A DNA stretch of 64,000 bases from Hymenobacter setariae (GTDB lineage: Bacteria > Bacteroidota > Bacteroidia > Cytophagales > Hymenobacteraceae). Below, piece by piece: positions 17,611-26,650 of this stretch; positions within the stretch are counted from its first letter, which is position 1, and the number at the start of each line of letters is the position of its first letter. Made by a program: the position numbers and the translations under genes. The DNA lies in NCBI RefSeq assembly GCF_007713685.1, contig NZ_VMRJ01000002.1, forward strand, positions 930,001-994,000, given 5' to 3'. Under the pieces are notes generated by a model. That model was not told the origin of the DNA. It did no database searches and saw nothing but the letters and a program-made list of their open reading frames with translations.

Positions 17611-18758
17611 TAGGCTTGTAAGGCTTTCTGCCACAGCGCATCTAGCGGCTCTTGCACGTAGCCGCGCTGCACCTCATTGGTGAGCCACTGGGTGCGGCCG
17701 TGCAGGTAGCGCAGCTGGTCCTTGATGGTGGTGCGCTGGGCGGGCGAGGTATCGGGGGCGTCCCACTGCGCGGCTAGGGCGGTTATCTCGCGCAGCAGGG
17801 CATCGGCATCGGGGGCGTCGTGGCCGGCCGCCCGCGGGTGCTGGCCGGGCTGCTCGTCGGCGTGCACCACGGCATCGACAATGCCGGCAATAATCTCGCG
17901 CTGCTCGTCGGTGTCCCAGATGTAGCGCAGTACCCACATATCGGAGGCGATGACGGTGGTGCGCTGGCACAGCAAGGCGCTGGCCGCCAGCAGCCGTTGC
18001 AGCTTCACGGCGCGGCGGTCGGACACGGCCAGGCCGGCCAGGCGCAGCTTGCTGATAAGCTCAGTATACTGCGGCCGGATGCCACCCAGCTCTACCTGCG
18101 GCACGGCGGCTTGCAGGCGCAGCACCTCGTCGGCCCCGATGCTGGGGGCCTCGGTGGTGGCCGGGCGCTCCAGCGTCCAGCCGGCTTCTAGCACGTCGGC
18201 TAGGGCCGTGGGGGCCACGTAGTCGCAGTGCACGCGCACCAAAAAGCGGTCGAACAGCGCTTGCAGGGCTTCTTCTTCGGGCAGGTGGTTGCTGGCGCCT
18301 ACCATCAGCAGGGCCGGCAGCGGGCGGTTTTCGCGGCCCCGCCGAAACACCCGCTCGTTGAGCACCATCAGCAAGCTATTGAGAATGGCGCTGTTGGCAT
18401 TCAACAATTCATCCAGAAAAACCAAGTGCGCCTCGGGCAGCATGCCTTCAGTATTGGTAACCAGCTCACCCTCGCGCAGCCGCCGGATGTCGAAGGGGCC
18501 AAATAGCTCGTTGGGCTCGGTAAAGCGCGTGAGCAGGTACTCGAAGGTGCGGCCGTGCAGGCGCTGGGCCAGCGCACGCACCAGCGCGCTTTTGGCCGTG
18601 CCGGGCGGACCTAGTAAGAACAGGTTTTCGCGCCCCACGAGGCACAAGCACAGCAAATCAATAATGTCGTCTTTGCCGATAAATGTAGTTTTGAGGTAGC
18701 GGGCTACGTCGTTGAGCTTGGCTACCAGCGGCCATTCTTGGCTCAGGTCATGGGGCAT
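17610..18758 (-). CDS. MoxR-type AAA+ ATPase
   Basis: The 382-residue protein has Walker A GPPGTAKS at residues 50-57, Walker B LVFLDELLNANS around 105-116, sensor 1 in LLMVGASNHLPEEEALQALFDRF, and the arginine-bearing DRF. Together these are diagnostic of the MoxR/RavA branch of AAA+ proteins. These ATPases act as chaperones that remodel or insert cofactors into partner complexes, usually vWA proteins. The start at 18758 (MPHDLSQEW) is chosen because its ATG overlaps the TGA stop of the upstream gene by one base (TGATG). An ATG at 18794 is in frame but lies inside that gene. Confidence 0.92.
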   Translation of the reverse strand: MPHDLSQEWPLVAKLNDVARYLKTTFIGKDDIIDLLCLCLVGRENLFLLGPPGTAKSALVRALAQRLHGRTFEYLLTRFTEPNELFGPFDIRRLREGELVTNTEGMLPEAHLVFLDELLNANSAILNSLLMVLNERVFRRGRENRPLPALLMVGASNHLPEEEALQALFDRFLVRVHCDYVAPTALADVLEAGWTLERPATTEAPSIGADEVLRLQAAVPQVELGGIRPQYTELISKLRLAGLAVSDRRAVKLQRLLAASALLCQRTTVIASDMWVLRYIWDTDEQREIIAGIVDAVVHADEQPGQHPRAAGHDAPDADALLREITALAAQWDAPDTSPAQRTTIKDQLRYLHGRTQWLTNEVQRGYVQEPLDALWQKALQA

Positions 18759-19387
18759 CAGGCAAGGAGGGTAAACGTGTGAAAATCGGGCCACAACTGG
18801 GCGCTGTAGGCCCCAAGCGCGGCCTGCACCAGCGGCGCGAGGTGGGGCTGGCTGGCGCGCTGCCGGTCCTGCGCCCCAATGATGCGGTCGACATATGCTC
18901 CCCGCAGCGCCGGATGCGCCAGCAAAGTAGCCTCGGTGGCGTCATCGGCCGGCTCGTGCCCCACAAACGACAGCGGCCACTGCCGGGCCGTGTGCCGCAG
19001 GCGGACCACCAGCGTGTCGGCCGGGGCCAAGCCTTTGGCGAGTTGCAGCAAATCGGGTAGGTAGCGCAGGCTAAGGTCGGCCGAGTAGCTGGCCGCTGGG
19101 GTTACCTCGCCCTCAAATTCGGGTAGGTGCCGGGCAATGGCCGCCTCATCTAGCTCGCGCACCACGGCCAGCACGGCAGTATAGTACAGATATTGAACCG
19201 CCCACAGCGCCGCTGCCGCCTCGAAGGCCGGCGCGGCGTGGGGCAAGTCCAGGCGGTCTTCGGCGTAGTATTCCCTGAGCAGTTTTTCAGTTGCTTCTAA
19301 ATCGGCAGTCTCAAAAGGGACTGGTTGGCCCGACACGGTAATGCTGCCCGTAGCCAGCAGGTCTTGCAAAAAAGAAGTCAGCAGCAT
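18758..19387 (-). CDS. Small helical protein heading the MoxR module (bpX0-like)
   Basis: This acidic, helical protein of 209 residues (FLQDLLATGSITV, EKLLREYYAED, YYTAVLAVVREL) lies immediately before the MoxR ATPase and is coupled to it by TGATG. In described MoxR-vWA-beta-propeller operons a protein of this size and place is the bpX0 family, to which I assign it tentatively. No catalytic residues are evident. It follows the lipoprotein gene by 42 bases. Confidence 0.62.
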   Translation of the reverse strand: MLLTSFLQDLLATGSITVSGQPVPFETADLEATEKLLREYYAEDRLDLPHAAPAFEAAAALWAVQYLYYTAVLAVVRELDEAAIARHLPEFEGEVTPAASYSADLSLRYLPDLLQLAKGLAPADTLVVRLRHTARQWPLSFVGHEPADDATEATLLAHPALRGAYVDRIIGAQDRQRASQPHLAPLVQAALGAYSAQLWPDFHTFTLLA

Positions 19388-19429
19388 AAGGAGCGAAGCT
19401 ATTCTAGCTTCGTGTCTGCCAAGATAAGC

Positions 19430-20389
19430 TCACTCCTTGTTCAATACCAGCAGCAAGCCTTGTAGCTCTTGATTGAGCAAGCGCACCGCCGATTGCAGCT
19501 CGTTGAGCATATTGGCACGCACCGTGAGCTCGTCGGCCGAGTACTGGCCGCCCTGGCCGAATAGCAGCGCGGCAAACTGCCGGCCCTTTTTCGATTCGGG
19601 GCGGGCGAGCTGGCCGTAGTGCTCCCAGCGCTGACGGGTATTGTGGGCCAGGCTAGTTTGGCCGCTGTTGCTGAAGGCTGGCTCGGTGAGCATGTACCAC
19701 ACGCTCGGCGGAAACACGTCAGACGTAGGCTTTTCGCCCCAAACATCGGCCAGTAGGTTGCGCGGGTGTTTAAACTCAGCGGTATGCTCGCCACCTAGGG
19801 TCAGCAGCCCTAGCCCCGCCGCCAGCAAGCCGCCCCCGATGCCAAAAGCGTACTGCCCCGACTTGTTTTCGATAACGGTGGTACCGATGCCACTGGCAGC
19901 CCCAATGCCTATGCTGAGCACGTTGAAGCGTTGAGTGCGGCGGTCGTCCTGCTCGCCGAGGTAGCCGGCTACCTGGTCGGCGCGCTCGCCCTCGCAGTCG
20001 AGCTCGGCGGCTACGCTAGCCACGGCGGTGCTCACTAGTATTACCTGGTCCATGATGCGCTGACGCTGGCGTACGACGGCCAAATCGGCGGCCGGCTGCT
20101 GGCGGCGGGGCTGGGGCCAGTTGGCAGTTTCCTGTAGCGCCAGCAGCTCTTGCAGCTGCGGCAAGATACCGGCTGCATTGGCTGCCAGTAGGTTGCGGCG
20201 CGGGTAGTGGGCCAGCAGCGCGGGCGTGAGAGCCGCCTCAAAATTAGCCTTAGGAAGCAGGGCCGGGTCGTAGCGGTAGGAGAGGGGCGGGTCGCAGTAG
20301 CCAGCGGCCACGCGCAGGCGAGTAGTCGAGCGGGTGCCCGCACAGCTGGCTAGCGTGAGGAGCAGGGCGCAGAGGTAGATTTTTGGCAT
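19430..20389 (-). CDS. Putative lipoprotein, first gene of the MoxR operon
   Basis: The 319-residue product has a lipoprotein signal: a hydrophobic core and lipobox LASC, with Cys16 as the probable lipid site. A glycine-rich segment in the middle (GIGAASGIGTTV, then FGIGGGLLAAGLGLLTLGG) could be a glycine-zipper membrane element. Helical ends flank it. I recognise no family. Its same-strand position 42 bases before the ternary module suggests an envelope-facing partner of that system, which would agree with the membrane anchor of the last gene, but the link is inference. Confidence 0.7.
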   Translation of the reverse strand: MPKIYLCALLLTLASCAGTRSTTRLRVAAGYCDPPLSYRYDPALLPKANFEAALTPALLAHYPRRNLLAANAAGILPQLQELLALQETANWPQPRRQQPAADLAVVRQRQRIMDQVILVSTAVASVAAELDCEGERADQVAGYLGEQDDRRTQRFNVLSIGIGAASGIGTTVIENKSGQYAFGIGGGLLAAGLGLLTLGGEHTAEFKHPRNLLADVWGEKPTSDVFPPSVWYMLTEPAFSNSGQTSLAHNTRQRWEHYGQLARPESKKGRQFAALLFGQGGQYSADELTVRANMLNELQSAVRLLNQELQGLLLVLNKE

Positions 20390-20513
20390 GTGATGCTGGT
20401 AAGCAGCGCCTAGGTAAGACTAAGCAATAAGCAAACTTACCGTAGCCGTGCTCTCCGCAACCCGTTGGCAATGATACAGGCATGGTCTGCTACTAGCTAG
20501 TAGCAAGCTGCGT

Positions 20514-20858
20514 CTACTGCGCCCTCATCTTTTGCTGGTGCACCAGGCCAAACTCTATCATGGCCATGATGATGGGGCCGTACACTTTACTGTAGTCGGT
20601 AGGCTCATACAAGACGGTAACCGGAATGTCAGCGTGCACGGTGCGCGAAATGATGCCATTCATTTCCAGTTCCTTAAGCTCCTTAGACAGCATGCGGGTA
20701 GTAATGCCCGGAATGCTGCGCTCGATGTCCCGAAAGCGGTGGTTACCGTTGCAAATAGACTGCACAATGGGCAGTTTCCATTTGCCGCCTACCACATACA
20801 GCGCGTCTTGCAGCGCGCGCAGGGCGGCGGGGTCACCTAGGGGCGGGCAGCGTTTCAT
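20514..20858 (-). CDS. HxlR family winged-helix regulator
   Basis: The 114-residue protein is a canonical HxlR: CPPLGDPAALRALQDALYVVG, GGKWKLPIVQSI, RFRDIERSIPGITTRMLSKELKELE (recognition helix) and YEPTDYSKVYGPII. HxlR proteins respond to quinones, aldehydes or oxidants, often through an N-terminal cysteine (Cys4 here). It is divergent from an oxidoreductase/monooxygenase pair, the typical target arrangement. Confidence 0.93.
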   Translation of the reverse strand: MKRCPPLGDPAALRALQDALYVVGGKWKLPIVQSICNGNHRFRDIERSIPGITTRMLSKELKELEMNGIISRTVHADIPVTVLYEPTDYSKVYGPIIMAMIEFGLVHQQKMRAQ

Positions 20859-20865
20859 ACGAGTT

Positions 20866-20900
20866 GGTATACTTGGTGATACTGGTTACAAAGGTATACC
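20866..20900. promoter_or_regulatory. Candidate HxlR operator
   Basis: An inverted repeat GGTATAC/GTATACC with 21 bases between the arms starts eight bases upstream of the hxlR start codon, in the divergent promoter region. Size, symmetry and position fit an autoregulatory HxlR site. Confidence 0.6.
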
Positions 20901-20997
20901 AGGTGCCCGGTAGTTTTGCCCCAGTTAGCAGGCTGGCTTTTTACACCACTATCTCAACCCATCGGGCTGGCCGCTCATTCACCCAACCGACTCTAAT

Positions 20998-22068
20998 ATG
21001 GCAACCGCAGAAGTAAACGAAAAAACAGATTCTCAACCCCTCCGGGCCCTACAGCCGCAAGGGGCAGCTACCATGCACGCCGTGCGGCTGCATGAGTTTG
21101 GTGGGCCCGAAGTGCTGCGCTATGAGGCCGCCCCAGTGCCTACGCTAAGGCCAGGAGAAGTGCTCGTGTGCGTGCACGCTATCGGCCTCAATCCGCCCGA
21201 CTGGTACCTGCGCGATGGGTACAAGATGTTGCCGCCCGAATGGCGCCCTTCGGTGGCGATGCCGCTCACGCTGGGCACCGATGTGTCGGGTGTAGTAGCC
21301 GCTGTGGCCCCAGATGTACAGGGCTTTACTGTGGGCGAAGAAGTGTTCGGCATGATTCGCTTTCCGAGTGTGGGCGAGAGCCAAGGCTATGCTGAATATG
21401 TGGCCGCGCCCGCCGCCGACCTGGCCCACAAGCCGCTTGGTATCAGTCATATTCAGGCAGCCGGCGCGCCTATGTCGGGGCTCACGGCGTGGCAGTACCT
21501 CATCGAGTTGGGCCACAGCGAGGCCAATCCGTTTCAGCCGGTGCCGCACCGCCCAGTGCCGCTGCAAGGCAAGCGGGTGCTGGTGAATGGAGCTGCGGGC
21601 GGCGTGGGCCACCTAGCAGTGCAACTGGCCAAGTGGCAAGGGGCACACGTCATCGCGGTGGCCTCAAGTGGGCACGAGGCTTTGCTGCGCGAGCTAGGGG
21701 CCGATGAGTTTATCGACTACACCAAGACCCCAGCCGAAGAAGCGGTACACGACCTAGACGTGGTGCTCGATACCCTGAGCGGCCCCAATACGGGTCGGTT
21801 TCTACGCACGCTTAAGCGGGGCGGGGCGCTATTCCCAGTGTTCCTAGGCTTTGCCGATGCGGAGGAGGCTGCTCAACGAGGCATTACAGTCTCCATGGCC
21901 CAGGTGCGCTCAAGCGGCGCGCAGCTCGCTGAGCTAGGGTGCTTGCTAGAAGCTGGTACGGTGCGTGTCGTTATCGACAGTACGTTTCCGCTGGCCGAGG
22001 CGCGCGCAGCACACGAGCGCGCAGCGCGCGGCCACATTCAGGGCAAGATTGTGCTAACCGTGGCGTGA
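20998..22068 (+). CDS. NADP-dependent quinone-type oxidoreductase (MDR)
   Basis: This is a 356-residue medium-chain reductase with the zinc-free quinone oxidoreductase layout: VRLHEFGGPEVLRYE at the start, GLNPPDWYLRDG, and the cofactor motif NGAAGGVGHLAVQLAKWQGA. The extra 25 residues before MHAVRLHE are unusual, and an ATG at 21073 could be the real start. It lies divergent from HxlR and upstream of a quinol-monooxygenase-like gene, which suggests a quinone or aldehyde stress operon. Confidence 0.88.
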   Translation: MATAEVNEKTDSQPLRALQPQGAATMHAVRLHEFGGPEVLRYEAAPVPTLRPGEVLVCVHAIGLNPPDWYLRDGYKMLPPEWRPSVAMPLTLGTDVSGVVAAVAPDVQGFTVGEEVFGMIRFPSVGESQGYAEYVAAPAADLAHKPLGISHIQAAGAPMSGLTAWQYLIELGHSEANPFQPVPHRPVPLQGKRVLVNGAAGGVGHLAVQLAKWQGAHVIAVASSGHEALLRELGADEFIDYTKTPAEEAVHDLDVVLDTLSGPNTGRFLRTLKRGGALFPVFLGFADAEEAAQRGITVSMAQVRSSGAQLAELGCLLEAGTVRVVIDSTFPLAEARAAHERAARGHIQGKIVLTVA

Positions 22069-22084
22069 ACTGTAGGCGCAACAT

Positions 22085-22438
22085 ATGACGCTTAAAGCTG
22101 ACCAATTGTTAGTTATGAATGCACTCAATAAAGCTGCCGAACGTCACTTACTGGTTACGATTCGTAGCCAGCCTGCCCACCGCCAGCGCGTGCAGGAGCT
22201 GTTGCTTGAGTTGATAGCGCCTGTGCGCAGCGAGCCCGGCTGCCTGTACTACCACCTTTTCGAGCAGGCCGAAGACCCCGATGCCTTTATACTGGCCGCC
22301 GGCTGGGCCGACGATGCAGCCGTGGCTGCCCACCCCACGCACTCCAGCGTGCCCGATACGCTTGAGCGACTGCGCCCATTGCTGGCTAGCCCCTGGGAAG
22401 TGCTGCCCACCCGGCGCCTAAGCGATAATCCGACCTAG
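22085..22438 (+). CDS. Antibiotic biosynthesis monooxygenase (ABM) domain protein
   Basis: The 117-residue protein holds one ferredoxin-like ABM domain (LVTIRSQPAHRQRVQELLLEL, EPGCLYYHLFEQAEDPDAFI). These cofactor-free quinol monooxygenases and their relatives are dimers. The gene follows the MDR oxidoreductase by 16 bases, so it is very likely part of the HxlR-controlled operon. Confidence 0.85.
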   Translation: MTLKADQLLVMNALNKAAERHLLVTIRSQPAHRQRVQELLLELIAPVRSEPGCLYYHLFEQAEDPDAFILAAGWADDAAVAAHPTHSSVPDTLERLRPLLASPWEVLPTRRLSDNPT

Positions 22439-22450
22439 GGCTATCTGGCG

Positions 22451-22846
22451 CTATTCTATTTCGTACAGCTCAAGCGGTAGCCCGTCGGGGTCGCTAAAAA
22501 ACGTGAACCGCCTCCCCGTAAATTCATCGACGCGCACCGGCTCGCACGCCACGCCATGCGTTCCTAGGTGCTGGATGGCAGCTTCTACATCGGCCACCGC
22601 AAAGGCTAGGTGGCGCAGGCCCTGCGCCTCGGGCCGGCTGGCACGCGGTGGCGGGTTGGGGAAGGAGAAAAGCTCGATGACATACTGCCCCTGCACCGCC
22701 AAATCGAGCTTGTAGGAGTCGCGCTCGGCGCGGTGCACCTCGCGGATAATTTCGAGACCTAGGGCCTCGGTGTAAAAAGCTTTCGAGCGAGCATAATCGG
22801 CACAGATAATGGCGATGTGATGCACGCTAAGTAGGGGAGTAGTCAT
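22451..22846 (-). CDS. VOC family protein, YaeR/SMU1112c-like glyoxalase relative
   Basis: The 131-residue protein begins TPLLSVHHIAIICADYARSK and ends FFSDPDGLPLELYEIE, with two beta-alpha-beta-beta-beta units and the metal-ligand positions His/Glu of the vicinal oxygen chelate fold. The start at 22846 excludes a 31-residue upstream extension that overlaps an inverted repeat and has no family similarity. Function in the cell is unknown. Confidence 0.87.
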   Translation of the reverse strand: MTTPLLSVHHIAIICADYARSKAFYTEALGLEIIREVHRAERDSYKLDLAVQGQYVIELFSFPNPPPRASRPEAQGLRHLAFAVADVEAAIQHLGTHGVACEPVRVDEFTGRRFTFFSDPDGLPLELYEIE

Positions 22847-22871
22847 AGGGGCGAAAGTAGCGGTGTGCCGT

Positions 22872-22927
22872 GGACTCTGCGAGTCGGCGCGAGAATAAGT
22901 CACTTTACTCACAGACTCGCAGAGTCC
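22872..22927. repeat. Inverted repeat between VOC and nitroreductase genes
   Basis: Fourteen-base arms (GGACTCTGCGAGTC and its complement) are separated by 28 bases. It is another intergenic palindrome but with a different core. Confidence 0.8.
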
Positions 22928-22938
22928 TCGGCCCGTCA

Positions 22939-23520
22939 TTACGCTACCCAGCTCACCTTCTCGGTTATCGGGCTGCGCTTGCCATCGGGTGCGGTGGTGC
23001 GCGGGTACCCTAGGTTGAAGAAACCGAGTAATTTATCCTCCGGCCCGAGGCCGAAAAACGCCTTGGCTTCGTCGGTGTAGGTGATGCCGCCGGTGCTCCA
23101 GAAGCCGCCCAGGCCGTAGGCGTGGGCCGACAGTGCCAGATTTTGCACGGCGCAGGCTACGGCTTCGATTTCCTCGATTTCGGGTAGTCCCTGGTCCACG
23201 CGCTTCATGCCGATGGCAATGACGTGCGAGCAATGCCCTGGCGACTCGCGCAGTTTCTCGTACTTGCCGTCGCTGAACTTGGGGCCAGCGGTTTCTTTGT
23301 ATAAGGCAGCCTGAAAATCAGCTAGCTTCTGCAAGCCCGTGCCTGTGAATACGGTGAAGCGCCACGACTCGGTGCGCTTGTGGCTGGGCGCCCAGTTGGC
23401 GTTTTCAAGCAGCTGCCAGATGATGTCGTCGGGGATGATTTTGCCGGGCTCAAACTGCGCCACAAATACGCTGCGGCGCGTGCGGATGAGGTCGTTGAGC
23501 TGGTTGGGGTCGAAGGACAT
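22939..23520 (-). CDS. Nitroreductase family protein
   Basis: The 193-residue FMN-dependent nitroreductase shows RTRRSVFVAQFEPGKI (FMN phosphate site), NWAPSHKRTESWRF, and GLGGFWSTGGITY in the C-terminal half. Its length is normal for the single-domain NfsB/YdjA class. It stands alone; the REP-like repeat at 23552 lies upstream of its start. Confidence 0.9.
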   Translation of the reverse strand: MSFDPNQLNDLIRTRRSVFVAQFEPGKIIPDDIIWQLLENANWAPSHKRTESWRFTVFTGTGLQKLADFQAALYKETAGPKFSDGKYEKLRESPGHCSHVIAIGMKRVDQGLPEIEEIEAVACAVQNLALSAHAYGLGGFWSTGGITYTDEAKAFFGLGPEDKLLGFFNLGYPRTTAPDGKRSPITEKVSWVA

Positions 23521-23551
23521 GGCTGATAGTATAAGGGCTTGTTTGGTAAGA

Positions 23552-23586
23552 GTTTGTCATGCTGAACGCCGTGAAGCATGACAAAC
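23552..23586. repeat. Short REP-like hairpin
   Basis: GTTTGTCATGCT and its complement with an 11-base loop lie between divergent genes. The core matches the larger elements. Confidence 0.8.
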
Positions 23587-23703
23587 GTGGGGGTAGCGTG
23601 ATAAAACGCTCCGCTTGCAACGCAGGCACGCGCCCGGCAGTCTTTGCCCGCTATACAACCACCTAGACACGGTTTCCTCACCAAAATACTTTCCCCACCT
23701 ACT

Positions 23704-23711
23704 TACTTTTG
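23704..23711 (+). promoter_or_regulatory. Candidate Bacteroidota -7 promoter element
   Basis: TACTTTTG matches TAnnTTTG and lies about 27 bases before the M1 peptidase ATG. No convincing -33 box was checked; coordinates are good to about one base. Confidence 0.4.
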
Positions 23712-23737
23712 GCAAAACTGCCTTTTACTTTTTCAAG

Positions 23738-25762
23738 ATGAGCAATTCATTTACCAAGCTACTGGCTGGCGTGGCGCTGTTGCTGGGTCCGGCTGCGGCC
23801 CAGGCGCAGCAGGGCCTGCCGGTGGTGCTGCCGCCCGCCAACCTGCCGCCCTACAACGCGAAGGTGTTGTTTCAGCCCGACTTCCTGAATCAGACTGCCC
23901 CCAGCACCCGCACGGCCGGCGGCAAGCCTGGCGCTACCTACTGGCAAAACGCGGCCGATTACCAAATCAACGCCAGCCTCGACGACAAAACGGCCCGCGT
24001 AACGGCCACGACCACCATTACTTACACCAACAACAGCCCCGACGAGCTGCCCTTCGTGTGGCTGCAAGTTGACCAGAACCTGTTTCGGGCCGACTCGCGC
24101 GGGGCGGCCACCACGCCCCCGGCAGGCGGGCGCTTTGGCAATGCGGCGCGGGGCTTTCAGGGCGGCGACTCGCTGAGCACGGTGACCATCGAGCTGCACG
24201 GTAAGAAGGTGAAAGCCAACTACCGCGTAAACGATACGCGGATGCAGATTATCCTGCCCGAGGCGATGAAGCCCAAGGGCGACAAGCTCAAAATCAACAT
24301 CGCCTACGCCTTCAACATCCCCGAGTACGGCGCCGACCGCCTAGGTCGCCTCAAAACGCCGAACGGCGAAATATTCGAGGTAGCGCAGTGGTACCCGCGC
24401 ATGGCCGTGTACGACGACATTTCGGGCTGGAACACGCTGCCCTACATGTCGGCCGAGTTTTACCTCGACTACGGCAACTTCGACTACACCGTGAACGTGC
24501 CCGCCAACTTCCTAGTGGGTGGCTCGGGCGAACTGGTAAACGGCGCTGAGGTGCTAACCGCCACGCAGGTAAAGCGCTTGGCGCAAGCCGTGGGCTCCGA
24601 CAAAACGGTAATCGTGCGCGGCGCCGACGAGGTGACGCAAGCCAGCTCGCGCCCGGCCGGCAAAAACGGCCGCCTGACTTGGCACTTCAAGTGCCAGCAG
24701 GCCCGCGACGTGGCCTGGGCTGCTTCGGCTGCCTTCGTGTGGGATGCCGCCAAGATGAACCTGCCTAGTGGCCGGAAGTCGCTGGCGATGTCGCTGTATC
24801 CGGCTGAGGTAGCGCAGGATAGCGCCTGGGGCCGCTCGACGGAATACGTGAAAAAGAGCATCGAATACAACTCGAAGCAGTGGTATGAATACACCTACCC
24901 GGTGGCTACTAACGTGGCCGGCGTAGTGGGCGGTATGGAGTATCCGGGCATCGTATTCTGCGGGGCGCGGTCTAAGAAAGGCAGCCTGTGGAGCGTAACT
25001 GACCACGAATTTGGCCACAACTGGTTCCCGATGATTGTGGGCTCCAACGAGCGCAAATACCCCTGGATGGACGAAGGTTTCAACACCTTTATCAACATCC
25101 TGAGCAGCCAGAATTTCAACAACGGCGAGTATAAGGAGCAGGGCGACGTGACCGCCCCCCGCGGCACGGCCGCCCTCACGACCTTGCAGCTACAAATAGC
25201 CAACATGGACGTGCCCTACACCGTGCCCGACGTGACGCAGTCGCGCAACCTAGGCTACGCGGCATACTCCAAAACCGGCTACGGCCTGTACTTGCTGCGT
25301 CAGGAAATCCTCGGCCCCGAGCGCTTCGACTACGCCTTCCGCACCTACATCAAGCGTTGGGCCTTTAAGCACCCGCAGCCGCGCGACTTCTTCCGCACCA
25401 TGAACGAGGTGGCGGGCGAAGATTTGAGCTGGTTTTACCAGGAATGGTTCTTCGAGAACTGGCTGCTCGACCAGGCCGTGAACTCGGTGGCCTACGTGAA
25501 CCAAGACCCTACCAAAGGCGCGCTCATCACTATCGAAAACAAGAGCCAGGCGGCTATGCCCGTAACGGCCGAAATCACGGAAAGCAACGGTAAGAAAACC
25601 ACCGTGCGCCTGCCCGTCGAAATCTGGCAGCGCGGCGGCACCTGGACGTTCCGCACCAGCACCACTTCGCCGCTCACGCAGGTAGTGCTGAACCCGACCA
25701 ACATCCTGCCCGACGTGAACAAGTCGAACAATACCTGGCGGGCCCAAAAGCTGACTGAATAA
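23738..25762 (+). CDS. Secreted M1 family metallopeptidase
   Basis: The product is about 674 residues from the ATG at 23738, which gives a good signal peptide ([18 protein letters not shown]). The frame extends upstream to 23615, but that segment lacks features. The gluzincin active site is HEFGHNW near residue 422, with the third zinc ligand in DEGFNTF about 20 residues later. The substrate-binding GGMEYPG (the GxMEN motif with Tyr instead of Asn) lies upstream. M1 enzymes are aminopeptidases; this secreted bacteroidotal branch trims peptides in the periplasm or outside. Confidence 0.92.
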   Translation: MSNSFTKLLAGVALLLGPAAAQAQQGLPVVLPPANLPPYNAKVLFQPDFLNQTAPSTRTAGGKPGATYWQNAADYQINASLDDKTARVTATTTITYTNNSPDELPFVWLQVDQNLFRADSRGAATTPPAGGRFGNAARGFQGGDSLSTVTIELHGKKVKANYRVNDTRMQIILPEAMKPKGDKLKINIAYAFNIPEYGADRLGRLKTPNGEIFEVAQWYPRMAVYDDISGWNTLPYMSAEFYLDYGNFDYTVNVPANFLVGGSGELVNGAEVLTATQVKRLAQAVGSDKTVIVRGADEVTQASSRPAGKNGRLTWHFKCQQARDVAWAASAAFVWDAAKMNLPSGRKSLAMSLYPAEVAQDSAWGRSTEYVKKSIEYNSKQWYEYTYPVATNVAGVVGGMEYPGIVFCGARSKKGSLWSVTDHEFGHNWFPMIVGSNERKYPWMDEGFNTFINILSSQNFNNGEYKEQGDVTAPRGTAALTTLQLQIANMDVPYTVPDVTQSRNLGYAAYSKTGYGLYLLRQEILGPERFDYAFRTYIKRWAFKHPQPRDFFRTMNEVAGEDLSWFYQEWFFENWLLDQAVNSVAYVNQDPTKGALITIENKSQAAMPVTAEITESNGKKTTVRLPVEIWQRGGTWTFRTSTTSPLTQVVLNPTNILPDVNKSNNTWRAQKLTE

Positions 25763-25782
25763 GCTGCACTCGGCTACACTTG

Positions 25783-25816
25783 AAAAGGCCTTTCACGCTA
25801 GCGTGAAAGGCCTTTT
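25783..25816. terminator. Terminator after the M1 peptidase
   Basis: A nearly loopless 17-base palindrome (AAAAGGCCTTTCACGCT and its complement) is followed by T-rich sequence on the plus strand. Confidence 0.85.
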
Positions 25817-25921
25817 TAGTTTTTGGTGAGGTAGCGTACCTAGGATGAGTTTAGCGCGGGCAACTGACCAGGCGGGCGAACCTCGACCGAGCTTGATGCC
25901 CTATGCAAGTACGCCCTGCGA

Positions 25922-26545
25922 TTATGGTTGAGGCGAAGACGTCAAGAGGCCGCCCTGAATTAAGGAGGAAAATGCAGTGGCCGCCTCCTGCTCGCTGCAC
26001 TGCCCGCTTAGCATCAGCGCGCAGAGAGATTCTCCGGCACCAACCAGCCCGACGCAGCACCTGTGCAGCGCGGCCGGAGGTAGCGAACTGTGAGGAGCCA
26101 GGGTAGCGCTGAACAGCTGCACGTAGCCGGCCAGCAACTCCTGCTGCACCGCACCCATTTCTTCGCTGCCTGCCAAAGCGGCCCTTACCGCGTGCAACTC
26201 TCCCCCGGTGTCTACAGCGCAATGGATGTAGGCGGTGGCGAGTACGTGCGCCGTGTCTTGCAGATGCTCTTGAACACGCAGCAGCGCTTCTTGCAGGGCT
26301 TGTAGCTGCTGCTCATCCAATAGTTTGTAGAGCGCGGTCAGCAGCCCGAAGCGGGTGCTGAAATGCTCATAGGTAATGGGCTTTGACACGCCGGCCCGGG
26401 TGGCTAGGTACCCTAGGGTGAGGCGGTCGGCCCCCTCCTTGCGGATGATAACGAGGGCGGTATCAAGTAATTGGCGCCGGCGTTCTTCTTTTGACAGCCT
26501 GCTAGCAGTGGGTTTAGGTGCTTCTGCGTCCGAAGGGTGAGCCAT
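25922..26545 (-). CDS. TetR/AcrR family regulator
   Basis: The 207-residue protein has a typical N-terminal TetR domain (SKEERRRQLLDTALVIIRKE, RLTLGYLATRAGVSKPITYEHF) and a helical ligand-binding C-terminal half. The ATG at 26545 is preferred over 26566. It is divergent from an NADP-binding dehydrogenase-like gene, with a perfect palindrome between them. Confidence 0.9.
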   Translation of the reverse strand: MAHPSDAEAPKPTASRLSKEERRRQLLDTALVIIRKEGADRLTLGYLATRAGVSKPITYEHFSTRFGLLTALYKLLDEQQLQALQEALLRVQEHLQDTAHVLATAYIHCAVDTGGELHAVRAALAGSEEMGAVQQELLAGYVQLFSATLAPHSSLPPAALHRCCVGLVGAGESLCALMLSGQCSEQEAATAFSSLIQGGLLTSSPQP

Positions 26546-26575
26546 AGTCAAATTGATTGCTTTCAATGGTTATTT

Positions 26576-26612
26576 ATAACCTACCATTGGTAACTTACTA
26601 ATGGTAGGTTAT
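26576..26612. promoter_or_regulatory. Candidate TetR operator
   Basis: A perfect 13-base inverted repeat (ATAACCTACCATT and its complement, 11 bases apart) sits between the divergent tetR and dehydrogenase genes and overlaps the promoter of the latter. Confidence 0.8.
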
Positions 26613-26617
26613 CTTTG
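26610..26617 (+). promoter_or_regulatory. Bacteroidota -7 box of the dehydrogenase-like gene
   Basis: TATCTTTG matches TAnnTTTG exactly. It overlaps the right arm of the TetR operator and lies 34 bases before the ATG at 26651, so binding of the repressor would occlude it. Confidence 0.65.
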
Positions 26618-26650
26618 CCAAAAGTACTCACTAACTGTTTGCAACTGCAC

